Shown here piece after piece: positions 10,574 through 22,000 of a stretch of DNA of 64,000 bases (positions are counted from its first letter, which is position 1; each line of letters begins with the position of its first letter). The translations under genes were made by a program, and so were the position numbers. The stretch is from Aralia elata. Taxonomy: Eukaryota; Streptophyta; Magnoliopsida; Apiales; Araliaceae. The stretch spans positions 70,720,358-70,784,357 of the forward strand of contig CM068377.1 in assembly GCA_034770075.1 (NCBI GenBank), in the 5' to 3' direction. The notes under the pieces are model-generated. The model saw only the letters and a program-made list of their open reading frames with translations. It did not search any database and was not told where the DNA came from.

Positions 10574-12544
10574 CTAAATAAAATCAGTATCATCTATGAA
10601 AGCAGGATCCTCGAACTGATCCCCTGGAGTCGCCGAGCTCGGAGGACCAAAATTCATATCAGGAATGTAGGGATGCGCTGTGGCATCAGATGAACTCGGG
10701 CCTGCATCATAACCTGCACCGTCAGGATCGTAGGTGTAAGCCTCCTCCGGGGTCCGGCCCAACCCCCGAATAAACAGCGATAACTGATCTACCTGACGGG
10801 TCAATGAGGCGATCTGCTCAGCATGGGTAGGAGTCCGGACACAGGCAGCCCAATCGGTCATCGTCACTGAGCCTGGAACCATGTCTCCAAGGAAAAAAGT
10901 GGCCCGAGTCTGAGGACCGATGGTACGAGGTACCCACCAAGTCCTGAAAGCCTCACTCGTACTGGGGCCCGTGGAAAGCATCCGACCGTCCTCCCCGGCA
11001 AGCATGATCTCTGAAGGCTGAGAATCCAGCGGCCAGAAAGTAGTGAAAGAAAGGGAGTGCGGGATGCGGATCTCTCCAGTGACACATCTGAATGCGCGCT
11101 CTCCCAGATACATCACCCAGCCTCCAACACTCTGCAAAGTGAGGCGACGGGTGGAAAGCTCGAACTCCGGGCCGGAAGGATGCCCGTCAGCAAACCCCAC
11201 AGTCAAATGCTCGGAGAGGTAGGGAATCCAGACGACGTCGGCAGCCGTGATCAACTCCAGCTGAATACGACAATGTGCAAAGCTGCCCGACACGGGGACC
11301 TCCTCCAGAGTACTGTGATGCCATCGCCGACCCCGAGGATAGGTGTCCGGGCCCAGAGTAGTGAGAGGCCTCAGACATGGCAGCCGCTCGTAAGCCCAGA
11401 ACTGTGAATAGAAACAAGGCAAGGCATGAGTCACTATCAAATACAGAAAAGGATGAAAGGAAAAGAAATACAGTAAGAGAGAGGAGGAAGGGACTCACCA
11501 GCAGAAAGTGGTAGAAACCGAGCCAGGCATCAGTCTGTCCCTCCGAGCGTAGGCGCATGCCGTGGAGGAAATAGGCAAAGGTGAATGACCCCCAGTCATA
11601 GTCACTGATGCGATCCACGTCTCTAACCGCTCCCACGACGCTGAAATGAATGGTGGAGGAGTTGTTCCCTAGGAAACAACCCCTCATGATCGTCAGGAAC
11701 AAGCGGCGGAGTAGAATGTCGCGGGTACCCTGATCCGCTGGAATGGGCATCGCATAGAGACCCCCGACTGCATCAACAGCCAAGGCACCAGATCGGATAC
11801 TTCGGGCCTTGAAGACCCGATCATCAGCAGCGAAGCCTAGCAAAGCTCGAACCTCCACTGGAGTGATATCGAGATCCAGGGGGACACGGGACCCGGTGAA
11901 CTCTATGCCCGTAATGTACCTCCAATCCCAGGGGGTCAGCACGACCTCGCAGTCGAGGAGATGAAGAGACTGCGTCTGGTGGAACCATCGCTCGGATAAA
12001 GCCCTCATGTAACCCCAGGGGCACTGGCGGGGGATGATAGTGAAGAAATGTCGGAAGCCCCAAGAGTCCACCATCGCCCGATAATCACTGTGCAGGGCCG
12101 CGTAAAGGGAGTAGATGTTGAACCAATTACCCCTCGGCTGGGTAAACTCGGGTACCTGGGGCAATCACCAAGGGGTCAATCCGGATAAAAGGAGAATGGA
12201 GAAATTGAGAGTGAAATCAGAATAGAGCTGAAATATACCTCGTTAGCCACGAGAGATGCTGAAGGGTGACGACTGAGATCCCGACCCAAAAGATCGGGTA
12301 TCTGCACAGAGGCGCCAGAAGGAGCCTGATGAGTAGACGGAGCCGGTGTGCTGGAGGATGGCCCCTCTGCCGCGACCTCCGGGGGGACAGCCTCCTCAAC
12401 GTCCGGATGACCAGGACGAATAACAGCCTCCGTCAAACGACGAGCCTGACGGGTCCGAGGAGGAACAGGAGTGGGTGCAGCCCTACGACGGCGAACACCC
12501 GAAGTCCGAGAGGCGGAGGAGCTACTGGGCGCATCACGATCCAT
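10574..12544 (-). CDS. Antisense gene A: three-exon plant mobile domain protein, 596 aa (copy 1)
   Basis: Exon 1 is 12544-12239 (102 codons; Ser/Pro/Arg-rich with a basic RRRRAAP stretch that could act in nuclear import). Intron 1 is 12238-12156 (GAG|GTATAT ... CCCCAG|G). Exon 2 is 12155-11499 (219 codons). Intron 2 is 11498-11402 (CTG|GTGAGT ... TTCACAG|T). Exon 3 is 11401-10574 (275 codons plus TAG). All junctions are phase 0. PMD signatures are LSERWFHQTQSLHL and LTPWDWRYITGIEF in exon 2, and FWAYERLPCLRP right at the exon 2/3 junction, which supports the splice model. The tail is acidic (DDTDFI). Copy 2 has identical exon lengths (306, 657 and 828 nt). In 11895-12155 I count 25 synonymous and 4 amino-acid-changing differences between copies, as expected for a protein under selection. 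The function is unknown; PMD proteins are linked to plant transposases and to silencing factors of the MAIN/MAIL type. Confidence 0.85.
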
Positions 12545-13260
12545 AGCTGGAATAGAACGGGCGAGAAAGAAGGTAAGTTTCCTTTTAAAATTTATGTAAT
12601 TCTAAATTTCTAGCCTCATCATATGATTAATGCAACATGATGCATGTTAAAAAAAAAAAAAAAAAAAAATCGGCAGAGTTCCGTTTGTAAATTGAACATC
12701 CCAGGCATAAGCCAAACGCGTTTTCCATCAATCAAAGCCTCAAACAGATTTAAATTGCATTCATATGTGTAATTACATCATGTAATGCATGTTTCTCTTG
12801 CAGAAAAGGAGTAACAATATGTGGGACCGCCTCATGAACATAAAATAGGACTCACATAGTTGATACATAGCATGTATATATGATGGTACATTACATAGCA
12901 TTGTAAAACATACATTTTATCTCTAAACATGCAAATAGTCAAATGTATAGCAAAACATTGACGAAATTGAAAAGTGACCGGTCAAAGTGTTACCTGTAGC
13001 GTGTAGATCAATCCTACCGGAACAGTTTTTGCAGGAAAGTTGAAAAATCGACGAAAAGCCCTTGCGAACAAGCAAAAATCGCGAGGAATATGTGTGAGTT
13101 GGAAGTTGAAAGTGACAGATCTGGAAGCGGGACGCCGCTTATAAGCCCGATCTTGGCCACAGATGTATCTGCGGCTGGCCGCAGATCCATCTGCGGCTGG
13201 CCTTGGTGGGCCCCACCTTGCTCCCTTGAAGCCATTTGACGTGTTGAAGTGAAAAGTTTA
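12545..13260. other. Presumed 5' region of antisense gene A; poly(A/T) tract
   Basis: No coding frame is seen. A 21-nt A run (12649-12669, T run on the antisense strand) lies about 105 bp upstream of the antisense ATG and recurs at the same place in copy 2 (41610-41628). A TATA-like tatata lies near 12875. Two palindromes of the CCGCAGAT-type family are at 13157-13174 (imperfect) and 13179-13196. The promoter role for the antisense gene is inferred from position only. Confidence 0.45.
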
Positions 13261-13855
13261 CGAGATGGGTGACCGGCGACGATACCCGGCCCCGACATGA
13301 CGATCGACCGGCGACGATAACCGGCGATCACGAGATGGATGACCGGCGACGATAACCGGCTCCGACACATAACCAACCGGCGACGATAACCGGGGGTTAC
13401 GAGATGGGTGACTGGCGACGATACCCGGCCCCGACATGACGATCGACCGGCGACGATAACCGGCGATCACGAGATGGATGTCCGGCGACGATAACCGGCT
13501 CCGCCAGATAACCAACCGGCGACGATAACCGGGGGTTACGAGATGGGTGACCGGCGACGATACCCGGCCCCGACCTGACGATCGACCGGCGACGATAACC
13601 GGCGATCACGAGATGGATGACCGGCGACGATAACCGGCTCCGACAAGATAACCAACCGGCGACGATAACCGGGGGTTACGAGATGGGTGACCGGCGACGA
13701 TACCCGGCCCCGACATGACGATCGACCGGCGACGATAACCGGCGATCATGAGATGGATGTCCGGCGACGATAACCGGCTCCGACAAGATAACCAACCGGC
13801 GACGATAACCGGGGGTTACGCGATGGGTGACCGGCGACGATATCCGGCCCCGAAC
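13261..13855. repeat. Tandem array, about 4.25 copies of a ~140-bp unit (copy 1)
   Basis: Units start at about 13261, 13400, 13539, 13679 and 13819. Each unit contains four related ~35-bp blocks built on CCGGCGACGATA, so it is a higher-order repeat. It is GC-rich and lies between the antisense gene and the 3' LTR. Variable 3'-UTR tandem repeats are known in Tat/Ogre elements and can seed satellite DNA. Short frames crossing it arise only from the repetition. Confidence 0.95.
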
Positions 13856-14080
13856 GAGACGATAGATTGAAAGAGTGAACCCAAAGACTAACAAACACGG
13901 TCAAGGGGTTGATACATTGACACTCTTACGAATGTCTTGCATGCATTGCATCTTATGTTGCATCATAAGCTATATGTGTGAGGCATCATGTATGTACTGT
14001 CATTCTTACGCACTGTCATTCATGCATCGAGTGTCTATTCTTTATCCTGTTCATTTCATTTATCATTTCATAAACATGAT
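13856..14080. other. Spacer between tandem array and polypurine tract
   Basis: AT-richer, with repeated cattcat/catgcat stretches; no credible gene. It is similar to 43216-43397 of copy 2. Confidence 0.5.
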
Positions 14081-14093
14081 AAAGAGGGGCAGC
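14081..14093 (+). other. Polypurine tract, Tat element 1
   Basis: aaagaggggcagc abuts the TGTAGACACC start of the 3' LTR. The identical tract is at 43398-43410 in copy 2. This is the primer for plus-strand DNA synthesis. Confidence 0.85.
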
Positions 14094-16223
14094 TGTAGAC
14101 ACCCAAATTTTGCGTTTCCTTCTACTAACCATGACAGGAGGGCGAAATCGTCAATTGAACCAGCTTGCGGGAGCAAAGGAGCGGGCACAAGGGCGAGCGC
14201 CCGGCATCGCCGCAATGTTTTGGGCAGCCCCAGTTTACGTGACAATAAAGCCGTCCGAGGCAGGCATTTCCGAATGAGGTGGCACGTCTCCCGGAAATTC
14301 CCGGACTGCAGAATACGAGCCTGTCAGCGAAAACCGACGTTGCGGCACGAAAATCGAGGCGTGGCACGAAAATCGAGAAAGTCAAGCCCGCCAGCCGCGG
14401 ATAGATCTGCGGCCAAGTGGGTGCGCCAGCACGGAAACCAGGAAATCAGCACTACCAGCTGAGTGCGATGGGAGGCGTGCCAGCTGGCCAGCCGCAGATC
14501 CATCTGCGGCCAGCCGCAGATAGATCTGCGGCTGGCTCTGGCCAGCCTATTTAAGCCAGCTTCAGGCAGCATACAGGAGGTTCAGCAATTTGAAAAGAAT
14601 TGAGAAGAAGAAGGAGAATACAGCAGCAGCCAAACTCGGAAATTGAGGAAGAAATAGCATAAATTTTGCAATCAAATAGGAAGAAAAGAGAGAAAAAAGA
14701 GAGGAATAGTTTTCTTTTGATTTGATTGTATCAAATAGATTCTTTCCTTCTATTCAAATACATCAAGTTCACATCCATTTGGATATCAATTGCAAGGTGA
14801 AATCTCTTTTGTGATATCAATTTCTATCATATCATTTGATCAAATTAGATGCAATTTTTCATGTAATTTATTGATTGAACAATGAATTAGGGATTATGAG
14901 TGAAGTTTCCATCGGAATGAAACTCTTCCTAATAACCCGATGATATTCGTTCATTAATTTCTTTGTTTGTTTTAAGGTGTTATATTTGGTATCAATTCCT
15001 TTAAATCGTTATTTTAGGACGTCTTGGTATTGTTAGATTATCCGGGTTGGTTTATTTTCTTGTAATATCCGATTGTTTGCGTGTGGATACTTGGTTGTGA
15101 GCCTAGGAAAGCGACCCCGGGGTCCCAATCCGATGATGGACATATCTTGATGTAAGAAGTAGAGATGACGTAGTTTTCATTGTAAATATGTAATCGTAGG
15201 GCCTTAAAACGACGCTAAGGCGAGAATCGTGTTTAAGGCCCCGGAATAGTGAAATTTGTGATTGTTGGCGTTCGGGGACATTTTGATGGCTTACATGCCC
15301 ATGAATAGCCCCGACGCGTGTTTATGCTTGATTTGATTTATGACACGAAATTGATTTCAAAGCTAAATGATAAGATTTTCATAAAATCAATCAAAGTAGG
15401 ATATTAGAATCACGAGGTTAAAATTTGAGAAATGTTGATGAATGTCGATTCCTATCTAACGAGAAAGCTAAAGAAAAATCGTTTTCAAACATCACAAAAT
15501 TTGATTTTAGAAATAAGTAACGTTTTATTAAATCTTTGTGCATAGGGTGAAAGAGATTCTAGAAATTGCCCGATCATTTCACGAAAGCAACGTATAGATC
15601 TCGATTCCTATTTTGACGAAGGTTTAAAACTCTCGTTTTGCCAAAACGACACTCAATGAAAATCTCATAGTTTTGGACAATTAAAATCAAACCTTTCTCA
15701 TAAAGAATAAAGCCTTCTCGTGTATACCGAAAAGACATTCCGAAGCGTTCTCAAATTAAAACACGGTTTTCCCTAAAAATCCAAATGATTCTTTCATACA
15801 AACCCACAACGACATTCACATAGGCACACACACACACACACGCAGACATACACACACACATTCATGAATTAAAGGATAGGAAAGTATCAAGATTGCGGTA
15901 ACCGTGTTTCACGGAAGTCGAGGGGTGCCTAACACCTTCCCCTCACTTAAGCAAGCCCCCGAACTCTATGAATCTCGATTCGCAGACCAATTAATTCGGA
16001 GTCACACATGAGCCAGCGATTTATAAAAAACGAAAACTCGGATGAGTTGGTACATCCATTTCAAATATACCAACTGGCGACTCTGGTTAATTGGCTCATC
16101 ATAAAAACGATCTTTCAAAACCCCGTCGACATCAATGCCGACCTTTTCCAAAGAATCATTAAATCAAAAGGCTAAAATTGGAAAAGACTAAAAAGACGAG
16201 GAAGCGAAAACCCGGCGTCGACA
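14094..16223 (+). repeat. 3' LTR of Tat element 1 (2130 bp)
   Basis: It begins TGTAGACACCC and ends GTCGACA (imperfect TGT..ACA ends). Its last 671 bp match 1-669. It carries two perfect 18-bp palindromes, CCGCAGATNNATCTGCGG, at 14492-14509 and 14514-14531. A TATA-like tatttaag (14548-14555) follows closely. It is homologous to the LTRs at 28244, 43411 and 19325. Confidence 0.95.
14548..14555 (+). promoter_or_regulatory. Possible TATA-like element in the LTR
   Basis: tatttaag lies directly downstream of the palindrome pair. The equivalent site is altered in copy 2 and in the solo LTR, so support is weak. Confidence 0.35.
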
Positions 16224-17841
16224 GCTGACATTGGTCATTCATGCTCTTCTTCTTCAAGTATTCAGCAGATACAGATGATCACCCTTCATGTACTACTAAA
16301 GCTCTTCAAATAAGCTTGATGTATTCTTGAGCTTTAGCAGTTATGAACACTTGTTGTCTTGTATACAGAAATTATTTTGTTCTTCATCTTGTCAGCTAAC
16401 AGTGTTCATGATTGATCATAGAGTTGCTCTTCTATATTTGCTTTCAGCTTTATTCACTCTTGATCTTGGCTTCTTGGTCATTCCACTCTTAGCTCATATG
16501 CCAGCACTTTGGCATACTTTTAGGTGAAACTTCAGCAGATGTGTTCAATCCGTTTTATGCTCTCGTTCACCACACTTCATTTTAATGTCGATGCAGTCTA
16601 TCACTTATAGATTCCTTCATTAACCTGTCGTTGGAATCCTGCCATTGACAACTTCCCGTTGCAAATCTTCCTATTGGATATTTCCTTGCTACAGACTTCT
16701 TTATTGTACCAATGAATATTTTACTCCTTGAAGTCTGCTAGTGATGGATGAGTCAGCTTCCATTAACTGGCACCAAGGTAGTGGAGTCGTGTATGTTGTC
16801 TTTGACTGCTGCAAAATGGCTGTTTGAACCCCGCTGAGATTGGTTCCCCATTATGCTCATTTAAGTAATCAGCCGCTCATCTTGGCATTATTATCTTAAG
16901 TGCTCTGATATCCATAATCCTTATTGGCACTTGAGTACTCTACGATCAACTGAGTTGTGGCCTTTTACTTCTGATCGTAGAGTTAACTGTTTGCTCTACA
17001 ATGTGGCTCTACGATCATGCTTGTTGTAGACTACCTTGAAAGTCGTAGAGTGTCTGACTGCACTTGCTCTATGCTTTAATGTGATTCTTACTATTCTGAA
17101 GTTATGCCTTTTATGCTCTGTGATCTCCATTGAGCTTTGTGTTCTCAGAGCATATGTTCATGATCGGGTTGAGCTTTTGTTATAGTTTTTTTATCATGGA
17201 GGACTACTCTATGATCTTCAGGTGCTAGCTCTTCCACTGTAGAGGACTGCTCTATAATCTTCAAATGTTATCTCTGTTGTTATGCCATAGAGGACTGCTC
17301 TATGATCTTTTGATGTTTAGCACTTTCATTGTAGAGGACTGCTCTACTATCTTTGGCTTAACTCTGCGATAACTTGATCGAGTTGTTGCTTACCAACTCT
17401 ATGATCTTGTCCAAGGTGCAAGTTATAGAGTCTTTGGTGGAAACATAGAGTATTAGATTGAGTTGCTCTATGATCTCTGTTAGGACCTTGATGCTTCAAA
17501 TGTACTCTGAGATCTTCGTCTAGCTTGTAAGGACAGCTTACTTGATAATCTTTATGAGAATTACTGCCTTAACCTTGAATGCTTGTACAGAGGTTACACT
17601 ACGTTCTTGCTTGGTCGTAGATTATTCATGGGAGTCGTAGAGTGGCTGACTGAATATTAACTCTACGATTCCGAGAGGAAGAACTCCCGGTGCCGAGTGA
17701 GCTCTATGATTTGCCGAGCCTTACTCTGCGATTGTCTGGCCAACTTTGCGATGCTTTGCTGACTTCACTGCAAGCTTAATGACTACTCTACGATCATTCT
17801 CTGTCTGTTCTTTGGTCATGCCAGAGTTGCTATGTGATAGC
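16224..17841. other. Unclassified non-coding segment rich in TCTACGATC motifs
   Basis: Between the end of Tat element 1 and the chromovirus LTR. No frame longer than 66 codons and no recognisable protein. It has many TCTACGATC/GATCGTAGA copies and four imperfect repeats of GAGGACTGCTCTATGATCTT at about 17201, 17241, 17290 and 17334. Similar GTAGAGT-rich tracts are present in the Athila LTRs (22365-22660, 47915-48215), so this could be a remnant of an older, related LTR. That assignment is tentative. Confidence 0.4.
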
Positions 17842-18718
17842 TGTAATACCCGTGAAATTTTTATGAATATTATAATTATTGATAATTAAAGTGTTGGAAT
17901 AATTATTGTGAATACACATGAGTTTTGTGGCATGAAATGTGATAATACCTTTTAAAGTTGAAGAAAGTGTGTGATGATTCAGAATACGACAAGATTGATA
18001 ATGAAGTTTACTAAACTTGTGAAATGTGCCTAGTGTGGCAATGTGATGAAATGAGTAAATTATTAATTATTAATAATAAAGGGAATAATTTGATAATGTG
18101 ATGGAGTAATTATTATTAATTGTTTAAATTATTGTTATGTGCAATTACACGTGTTACATAGTTATTTAAATATTGAATTTAATGTGCATCATGCATAAAA
18201 TAAAATTATGTTATTAATAATTCTTTAACCATGATAATTATTCTGGTAAATAGTTGTTATTAAATGCGATATTTATTTTAAGGAATGGTCGTTGTTAATT
18301 ATTAATGTTGGTATGTATGTGTAATTAGAATAATGGTTACTAATACATTATACACTAGCCCAACAAATTATGTAGTAGCAAGGGCCCAACATTGTAACTT
18401 AAGGGAGTAGTAGTGAGACTTGGAAATGATCCATGTGAGCCCAATAGGGAACCCAAATTCGAGTACCGGTGCCAATTCGTAAGGCAGTAAACCCAAGTCC
18501 TTGTCCCACTTTCCTTGTCTCAGTAAATCCTTCAGTCGTATATAGGCCAATGGCTTAGCATGCTACTGCCGTAAACCAAATAGGGAATGATGGTGTGGAG
18601 CGTGGTCGGGAAGAGCAGTTGAGCACCTTTCCACCAACTTCTTATTGTCCAATGGCTTCTCATTTTTCCTGCTGAATCAAACCATGGGGAAAGAACCCAG
18701 TGTTGGTAATGGCTTGCC

Positions 18719-18726
18719 TATAAATA
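18719..18726 (+). promoter_or_regulatory. TATA box of the chromovirus 5' LTR
   Basis: TATAAATA in a cctataaataagag context about 880 bp into the LTR. It is conserved in the 3' LTR at 61126-61133, and a transcription start about 30 bp downstream is expected. The LTR is now split by insertions. Confidence 0.6.
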
Positions 18727-19096
18727 AGAGTCCTTTCCTCCCAAAACTCCAATTGCTAGAAAAATTGTATCAGTCAATATATGCAGAGAGTGATCGTGAG
18801 AAATTTGAAAGCAATCAGAAGAATTAGGAGTGATAATCTGTTATTAGCTTCAAGGAGGTAATATTAATGTTATCATGCTTTTGATTTCAAATTTGGCAAA
18901 TTCTTAGAAAATGCATGAAATTCTCTTGTTAATTAGTTGGTAGTTGATGCTATGTTGTTATGTGAGTCGATATGTATGCTAAGAACACAATGTGGTTGGA
19001 TTTAGCTGCATCCAGGAAGGTTTAGCCATGTCCATTGTAGGATTCTGCTGAAACAGGGTCAATCTTGGCACTGAGTCGAAGTGGCGCAGCTGCGCC

Positions 19097-22000
19097 TGGG
19101 AAGCTGTCGTCAAGCAAACCAAAAATAAAAACCGTACTTAACTCTACAAACTCAAAACTAAGCACAGTATAGCAGTAGCAAGGGTCGATCCCACAGAAAA
19201 CAATGTTGATTTTTAATTTATCCTAATGTTTCTAACAATTTTAACAGTAAATAAAAGGTTGGGGGTTTTGAATTTGTCTAACAAATTAACAAAAATATAT
19301 TTAAAAATAATGAAATTAACCAGTTGTAGACACCCAAATTTTGCACTTCGTATACTAACCCTGGCAGGAGGGCAAAATCGTTAATTAACCCAGCCTACGA
19401 GACGAAGGTGGACATAAGTGCGAACACTCAAAGCCACCACAACGATTTGCGATCAAAGCCGACACGACAACGGGCATTCCCGAATGATGTGGCACGTCTC
19501 CCAGTAATTCTCGGACTGCAAAATACAGGCCTTTCGATGAAAACCGACGTCACGGCATGAGAATCGAGGCATGGTACGAAAACCGAGAAAGTCAAATCGG
19601 CCAGCCGCAGATTGATCTGCGTCCAATAAGTGCGCCTTTTGAAAACACGGAACTCGAAACCAGGCTGAGTGGCTGATGGGCGGCCAGCCGCAGATCAATC
19701 TGCGGCTGCCCTTGGCCAGCCTATTTCAGCTAATTCCTTCATTCAGCATACAAGAGGTGGAGGAGGTTGAGAAGGTTGAGAAGAGAAGAAGGCAGCAGCG
19801 GAGCAGCTCGGAAAAAGAGAGAGAAATAGTAGAATTGTGCAACAAAATAGGAGAGAAAGAAAGGAAAAAAGAGAGGATTTACACTCTTTTGATTTGATTG
19901 TATCATATATACTTCTCATTCTATTCAAACACACAAGTTTACATCCACTTTGATATCATTTGCAAGGTGAAATTTCCCTTGTTATAGCAATTTTTATCAT
20001 ATCATTTGGTCAAATTAAATGTAGTTTCCATGTAATTTATGGCGGAACAATGAATTAGGGATTATTAGTGATGGTTCTATCGGAACAAAATTCTTCCTAA
20101 TAACCCGATGATATTCATTTATTGAAATTTTTTGTTTGTTTTATGTCGATATATTGGGCGTGGTTCCTTTAGGTTGCTATTTTAGGATGTCTTGACATTG
20201 TTAGATTATCCGTGTTGGTTATTTCTTGTAATATCCGTTTTGTGGGTGTGTATAAATTGTGGATGTGAGCCTAGGAACGCGACCCCGTGGTCCGAATCCG
20301 ATGATGGACATCTTTTGATGTGGATAGTAGTAACGATGTAGTCTTCGTTGTAAATATGTAATCGTCGGGCCTTAAAACGACGCCAAGGCGAGAATCGGGT
20401 TTAAGGCCCCGTAATAGTGAAATATGTGATTGTGGGCGTTTGGGTTATTTTGATGGCTTACATGCCCATGAATAGCCCCTACGCATTTAATGCTTTATTT
20501 GATTTACAGTATTAAAATTGATTTCAAAGCTAAACAATGAAGACTTTCATAAAATCAATCAAATTAGGTTATTAGCATCACGAGGATAATAAATGAGAAG
20601 TGCTAATGAATGTCGATTCCTATTTAACGAGAAGGCGAAAGAAAGATCGTGTTCAAATGTCACAAGAAATGGTTTGATGAAAATAAATGGTTGTTTTATT
20701 AAACCGTTGTGCATAGGGTTAAAGAGATTCTAGAAGTTGCCCATCATTTGAGTTACGAAAGCAATGTATAGATCTCGATTCCTATTTTGACGAAGGTTTA
20801 GAAAACTCTTGTTTTTGCCAAAAACGACACCTAATGAAAATCTCATAGTTTTTGACAATTAAAATCAAACCTTTCTCACAAAGCTTTCTCGTATAAACCG
20901 AAGGACATTCTAAAGCATTCTCAAAAGAAAAACACGACTTTTCATAAAAATCCAAATGGTTTCTTCATGCAAACTCACCACGACATTCACATAGGCACAC
21001 ACACACACACGCACATACGCACACACATTCAAGAATTAAAGGATAAGAAAAGCATCAAGATTGCGGTAACCGTGTTTCACGGAAGTCGGGGGGTGCCTAA
21101 CACCTTCCCCTCGCTTAAGCAAGCCCTCGAACTCTATGAATCTCGGTTCGCAGACCAATTAATTCGGAGTCACATATGAGCCAGCGATTTACGATAAAAC
21201 GAAACTCGGATGAGTTGGTACATCCATTTCAAATATACCAACTGGCGACTCTGATTAATTGGCTCATCATAAAAACGATCTTTCAAAACCCCGTTGACAC
21301 TCATGCCAACCTTTTCCAAACATCATCTAATAAAAAGGCTAAAAATCGGAAAGGACAAAAATCGCCACGGAAGCGATTTCCTCCCGGCGTCGACACCAGT
21401 GAATTAAAACTTCAGTTTTTCAGTTCAGTTTCACCTTTTCACAGCAATAGATCAATTAAGCATAACAATATTCACCCTTCAATGAAACTAATAGTCCTAG
21501 ATAACAACAAGATCTGTTATCCGAAATTCCTCTTAGATCGTCACTTAATGAAATAAGCTCTTCACAAGATTCTAACTATCATATAACCTAAAATGAGCTC
21601 TTTAGATTTAATATGACAACAGCATTAAGAACTAAGGAATTAGACTATTCCAAGCAACAAACACATAAGCTCGATTTGTTTAACCTGTCCCCTGATAACC
21701 ATAGCAATAAACCAAAAGCTTGACCACAATCAGTATCGCTAACTGCTACTTATGATTAGAAATAATATCAATTACGTAATACTATTCCTGAATCTAGCAT
21801 ATATTATCAACTAACCAATTTAATCCTGCAGAAACCAAATCAGTTAATTAAATAATATTTAACAATTAAAATAGATTATCAGAATAAGCTTCATATAAGA
21901 AGGAATAAATATTGTATATTTAATCAAACCATAAACTGTTAGTAAGGATCCACGTCCCCTTCGAACTGAATAAAGAAAACTAGCTTGACATGTTTCTATG

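Larger units (their letters stand above)
1..16223 (+). mobile_element. Tat-lineage (Ogre/Retand-like) Ty3/gypsy retrotransposon, copy 1, 5' end cut by window
   Basis: Order seen: partial 5' LTR (1-669), primer-binding site, leader, gag-pro, intron, RT-RNaseH-RNaseH-integrase, two antisense genes, tandem array, polypurine tract, 3' LTR (14094-16223). The first 669 bases match 15553-16223 with only a handful of differences, which proves the LTR pairing and a recent insertion. About 1.46 kb of the 5' LTR lies left of the window. The dual RNase H and the pro/RT intron assign it to the Tat lineage by family knowledge. Typical Ogre elements have an extra sense ORF before gag; none is visible here, and the extra genes are antisense and downstream, which is closer to Retand-type layouts. 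The right target-site flank is gctga (16224-16228); the left one is out of view. Confidence 0.93.

Noticed and set aside
13261..13855. CRISPR-like array of regular repeats (also 42231-43210)
   Set aside because: Repeats are contiguous, nested 35/140-bp units without unique spacers, in a plant retrotransposon; no cas genes.
13875..14462. 195-codon + frame across polypurine tract and LTR start (similar 28079-28816 and 43297-43932)
   Set aside because: Crosses the element/LTR boundary and changes content with the flank; chance frame in GC-rich LTR DNA.
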